64,000 nt of DNA from Metabacillus litoralis (GTDB lineage Bacteria > Bacillota > Bacilli > Bacillales > Bacillaceae). Under the pieces are notes generated by a model. It searched no databases, was not told the origin of the DNA, and saw nothing but the letters and a program-made list of their open reading frames with translations. The DNA lies in NCBI RefSeq assembly GCF_003667825.1, contig NZ_CP033043.1:2043501-2107500 (forward strand), read 5' to 3'. This document shows positions 61,975 through 64,000 of this stretch, piece after piece. The position numbers and the translations under genes are program-made. Within the stretch, counting starts at the first letter, position 1, and each line of letters starts with the position of its first letter.

Positions 61975-63894
61975 TTATAACATTTTTAATAACAATCTCT
62001 TAAGAAGCGGATATAATTGCTCTGGGAGCTCTTCAATTTTATCGACAAACACACTATATTTCCCATAAATATTTTGTATTGTTTTTTGTGTTGCTTCATT
62101 AACTTTGCCATTTGACAAAAATACATTGATTACTTCTATACCCATTTTTCTAGCCTCTAAAACCGCTTCATGTGTATCAATGATCCCATTCCGTTCATAA
62201 CCTGTTGCAGCGGGCTCACCATCTGAAAAAACAAGGAGAAATTTTTGTTTTTCATTTTTCTTCATTAGTTGTTCTGTCATATGTCTTATAGCATATCCAT
62301 CACGATTATCTTCTTCTGGTGAGAGTTGCATAATTTCAGGTCCTGACTGCTGATTTAAAGAGGTCTCAAAAGAGATTACCTCATAGAAATGATTTGGCTG
62401 GCGTGTTTTTGTCGATTCGTTCGTGTCCTCCCAAAATCCAACAATTTTATGTGGGACTCTTACTGATTTTAACGTTTCATGAAATAAGATAATTCCAAGC
62501 TTTGATTGATCCATTTTATCGAACATGGATGCAGAACAATCAACTAATAGAGTAAAAACAGCATCAATATCAGGAGATTTTTCCTGTTTTTTATAAAATA
62601 GCTTCGGATTGTCATCTGTTATAATTCGGAGTAGTTTTTTGTTTAGTCTTCCAATTTGAAGATCAGACCTTGGCATTGTTCTTTTATGCTCCAATGTTTT
62701 TTGAATCATTAGCTTCAGCTTATTTTGATACACTTGAATATCCATTCGATCTTTTTGATATTGCTCAATATCTGATATTGTTGGAGTCTTAGCTTCTTGA
62801 AACACAGGTACAGCATATTTATTTTCTTTACCATACGATGCATCCCCGCTACTAGCTCGATCTTCTTTTTGATTCTCCAATGCTTTCATTTTGGAGTAAT
62901 CATTTCTTTTTGCTTTTTTCGAAGTTCCTTGAACCATCGCTAGAGCCTGGTCACCGTCTTCTCCCTCACGTACAGCACCGTCTCCATTTATCGTCGTATT
63001 TGTTCCTTGTTCTAAATCGAATTGAAGAAAACTTTTTGTAGGCTTGCTTGTTTCACTATGCCATGTTGGTAATTTGTCACCATGTACATCTTCATCACCT
63101 TGCTTAGCATTCTCTAACGCATCTTTGTTTTTTAATTTAGATTTTCTTTTTAATTCATCATATAGGCTGCTAGACAGAATGGTATTGTAAGGTAGTTCCG
63201 CTAAGTAAAAATAGGTATTTAGCATATCTTTTTCCAATATTTCCTCTAAAACATCAACAATTTCTAAGACAATATCAATAACCTGCTTAGTAGAGGCTAC
63301 TTCAAACACTTGAAAAAGCTTTGACTCAATATAAGGAATCGATCTGTCAATACTCTCAGATAAAGATGGGATTGACTCGATTGTGGATTGTGCTGTTAGT
63401 GTTAAATAGATACTATTAAAAAGCGCATCCGTTAACATACTTCGCTCTTGATGAATAATTAACTGACTTTGGAAATGTTTACGATAAAGCTCTCTTCGAA
63501 TATTAAACGCTTTTTTCGTACCGCGTCTTTCTCTTCTGCATTTTTCCTCTAATCGAAGGTCCTCCAAAAGCATGCATAATTGCTTTGCAAAGCTCTTTAG
63601 CTTTAATTTTTGAGTCTTTTCAATAAAAACACCTAATTCTTTAAAATCTGTATAATAATAATTACCAATGCTTCTAAGATAAATATCGCTTTTTAACGCT
63701 AGTTCTGTTTCTTCCTTCTCACGGTGATCCCAGAAATGACTAACATATACTTTTTTTTCAAATGGATCTAGATATGACTGAACGCTGTAATCAACCTCAA
63801 TGTCTGGATTTTTCGTTAAGCCCTTCGCTAAATCTGATAAAGCCATAAATAAAAAAGAATCTACCTGTTGATCATTAAATTTTATAAATCTCAA
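61975..63894 (-). CDS. yojO: VWA-domain protein, NorD/YojO family
   Basis: A 639-residue cytoplasmic protein with a C-terminal von Willebrand A domain (about 440-635). It has the metal-ion motif VDCSASMFDKMDQS (DxSxS), the later threonine region, and the closing VFSDGEPAATGY. The N-terminal two thirds are helical, with a polar, Gly/Asp-rich linker near 285-350. It pairs with the MoxR-type AAA ATPase YojN (stop codon 10 bases upstream), like the NorQ-NorD pairs that load metals into enzymes. The start is a TTG behind GAGGGG. Confidence 0.88.
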   Translation of the reverse strand: MRFIKFNDQQVDSFLFMALSDLAKGLTKNPDIEVDYSVQSYLDPFEKKVYVSHFWDHREKEETELALKSDIYLRSIGNYYYTDFKELGVFIEKTQKLKLKSFAKQLCMLLEDLRLEEKCRRERRGTKKAFNIRRELYRKHFQSQLIIHQERSMLTDALFNSIYLTLTAQSTIESIPSLSESIDRSIPYIESKLFQVFEVASTKQVIDIVLEIVDVLEEILEKDMLNTYFYLAELPYNTILSSSLYDELKRKSKLKNKDALENAKQGDEDVHGDKLPTWHSETSKPTKSFLQFDLEQGTNTTINGDGAVREGEDGDQALAMVQGTSKKAKRNDYSKMKALENQKEDRASSGDASYGKENKYAVPVFQEAKTPTISDIEQYQKDRMDIQVYQNKLKLMIQKTLEHKRTMPRSDLQIGRLNKKLLRIITDDNPKLFYKKQEKSPDIDAVFTLLVDCSASMFDKMDQSKLGIILFHETLKSVRVPHKIVGFWEDTNESTKTRQPNHFYEVISFETSLNQQSGPEIMQLSPEEDNRDGYAIRHMTEQLMKKNEKQKFLLVFSDGEPAATGYERNGIIDTHEAVLEARKMGIEVINVFLSNGKVNEATQKTIQNIYGKYSVFVDKIEELPEQLYPLLKRLLLKML

Positions 63895-63904
63895 TTTTAT
63901 CCCC

Positions 63905-64000
63905 TCACTCGAATAACGTTTCTGCTAGATTTCGAATGGCGGATTTTTCTCTTTCATCTTCGAGCTTATTAACAATCCCTCTTTCTACAGCACGGTTTGG
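63905..64000 (-). CDS. yojN: YojN, MoxR-type AAA ATPase (5' part outside window)
   Basis: The last 31 codons and stop of the gene upstream of yojO. The visible peptide ends VNKLEDEREKSAIRNLAETLFE, the helical C-terminus of a MoxR/NorQ-type ATPase. The assignment rests on its position ahead of yojO, the conserved gene order of Bacillus, and this tail. Ten bases separate its stop from the yojO start, so the two are one operon. Confidence 0.7.
   Translation of the reverse strand, partial: PNRAVERGIVNKLEDEREKSAIRNLAETLFE

Noticed and set aside
1..64000. tRNA, rRNA, CRISPR arrays, insertion sequences, prophage or plasmid genes
   Set aside because: Looked for in both strands by reading; none found.

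Overview
The window looks like the chromosome of a low-GC, spore-forming Bacillaceae. The evidence is strong AGGAGG-type ribosome binding sites, frequent TTG and GTG starts, many T-tailed hairpin terminators, spore genes (an alpha/beta-type SASP, sspH, yyaC, coat-like proteins), and stretches that follow the Bacillus subtilis gene order as I know it: gltC divergent from gltAB, and sqhC-sodF-yocR-odhB-odhA-yojO-yojN. I see no rRNA, tRNA, insertion sequence, prophage or CRISPR array. Both edges cut genes: an aminotransferase on the left and yojN on the right.

Left part (1-33731). An aminotransferase and tnrA are followed by a previously unnamed pair of tiny genes behind a perfect TnrA box. Next come an MFS exporter, an AP endonuclease, a nitroreductase, a coat-like protein, a phosphoesterase, yyaC, and an operon pairing a secreted di-haem cytochrome c with a zinc alcohol dehydrogenase. 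After a PAS histidine kinase comes the glutamate synthase locus gltB-gltA/gltC. Its control region can be read in detail: sigma-A promoter, GltC-type dyads, a TnrA box just downstream of the predicted start and a CodY-like box. Further right are a GDPD, an NfrA-like reductase, a SinI-like micro-protein, helD with a small partner, a secreted nucleotidase, a coiled-coil protein, galM, an alpha/beta hydrolase, a SASP and a LysM-CAP protein.

Middle (33933-42016). A compact nine-gene minus-strand operon is the most unusual locus. It has an archaeal-type aminosugar aldolase (ADH synthase/GriI family) and 3-dehydroquinate synthase II (GriH-like), two PaaK-like adenylate-forming enzymes, an ACMSD-like amidohydrolase, two proteins built from four copies of a ~150-residue TPR-like module, and two tiny related proteins. 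I infer a specialised pathway making an amino-hydroxybenzoate-type aromatic acid, then activating it.

Right part (42407-64000). This holds two membrane proteins, sspH, ydjO, a kinase-like gene with an apparent frameshift, a proC-family reductase with a structured RNA upstream, a sigma-B-type stress gene, a cupredoxin, nrnB, an acetyltransferase, an HTH regulator and an MFS protein. The conserved sqhC-sodF, yocR, odhB-odhA (2-oxoglutarate dehydrogenase) and yojO-yojN block follows. The nitrogen/carbon theme (tnrA, gltABC, odhAB) is a property of this neighbourhood: 2-oxoglutarate is consumed by both GltAB and OdhAB.
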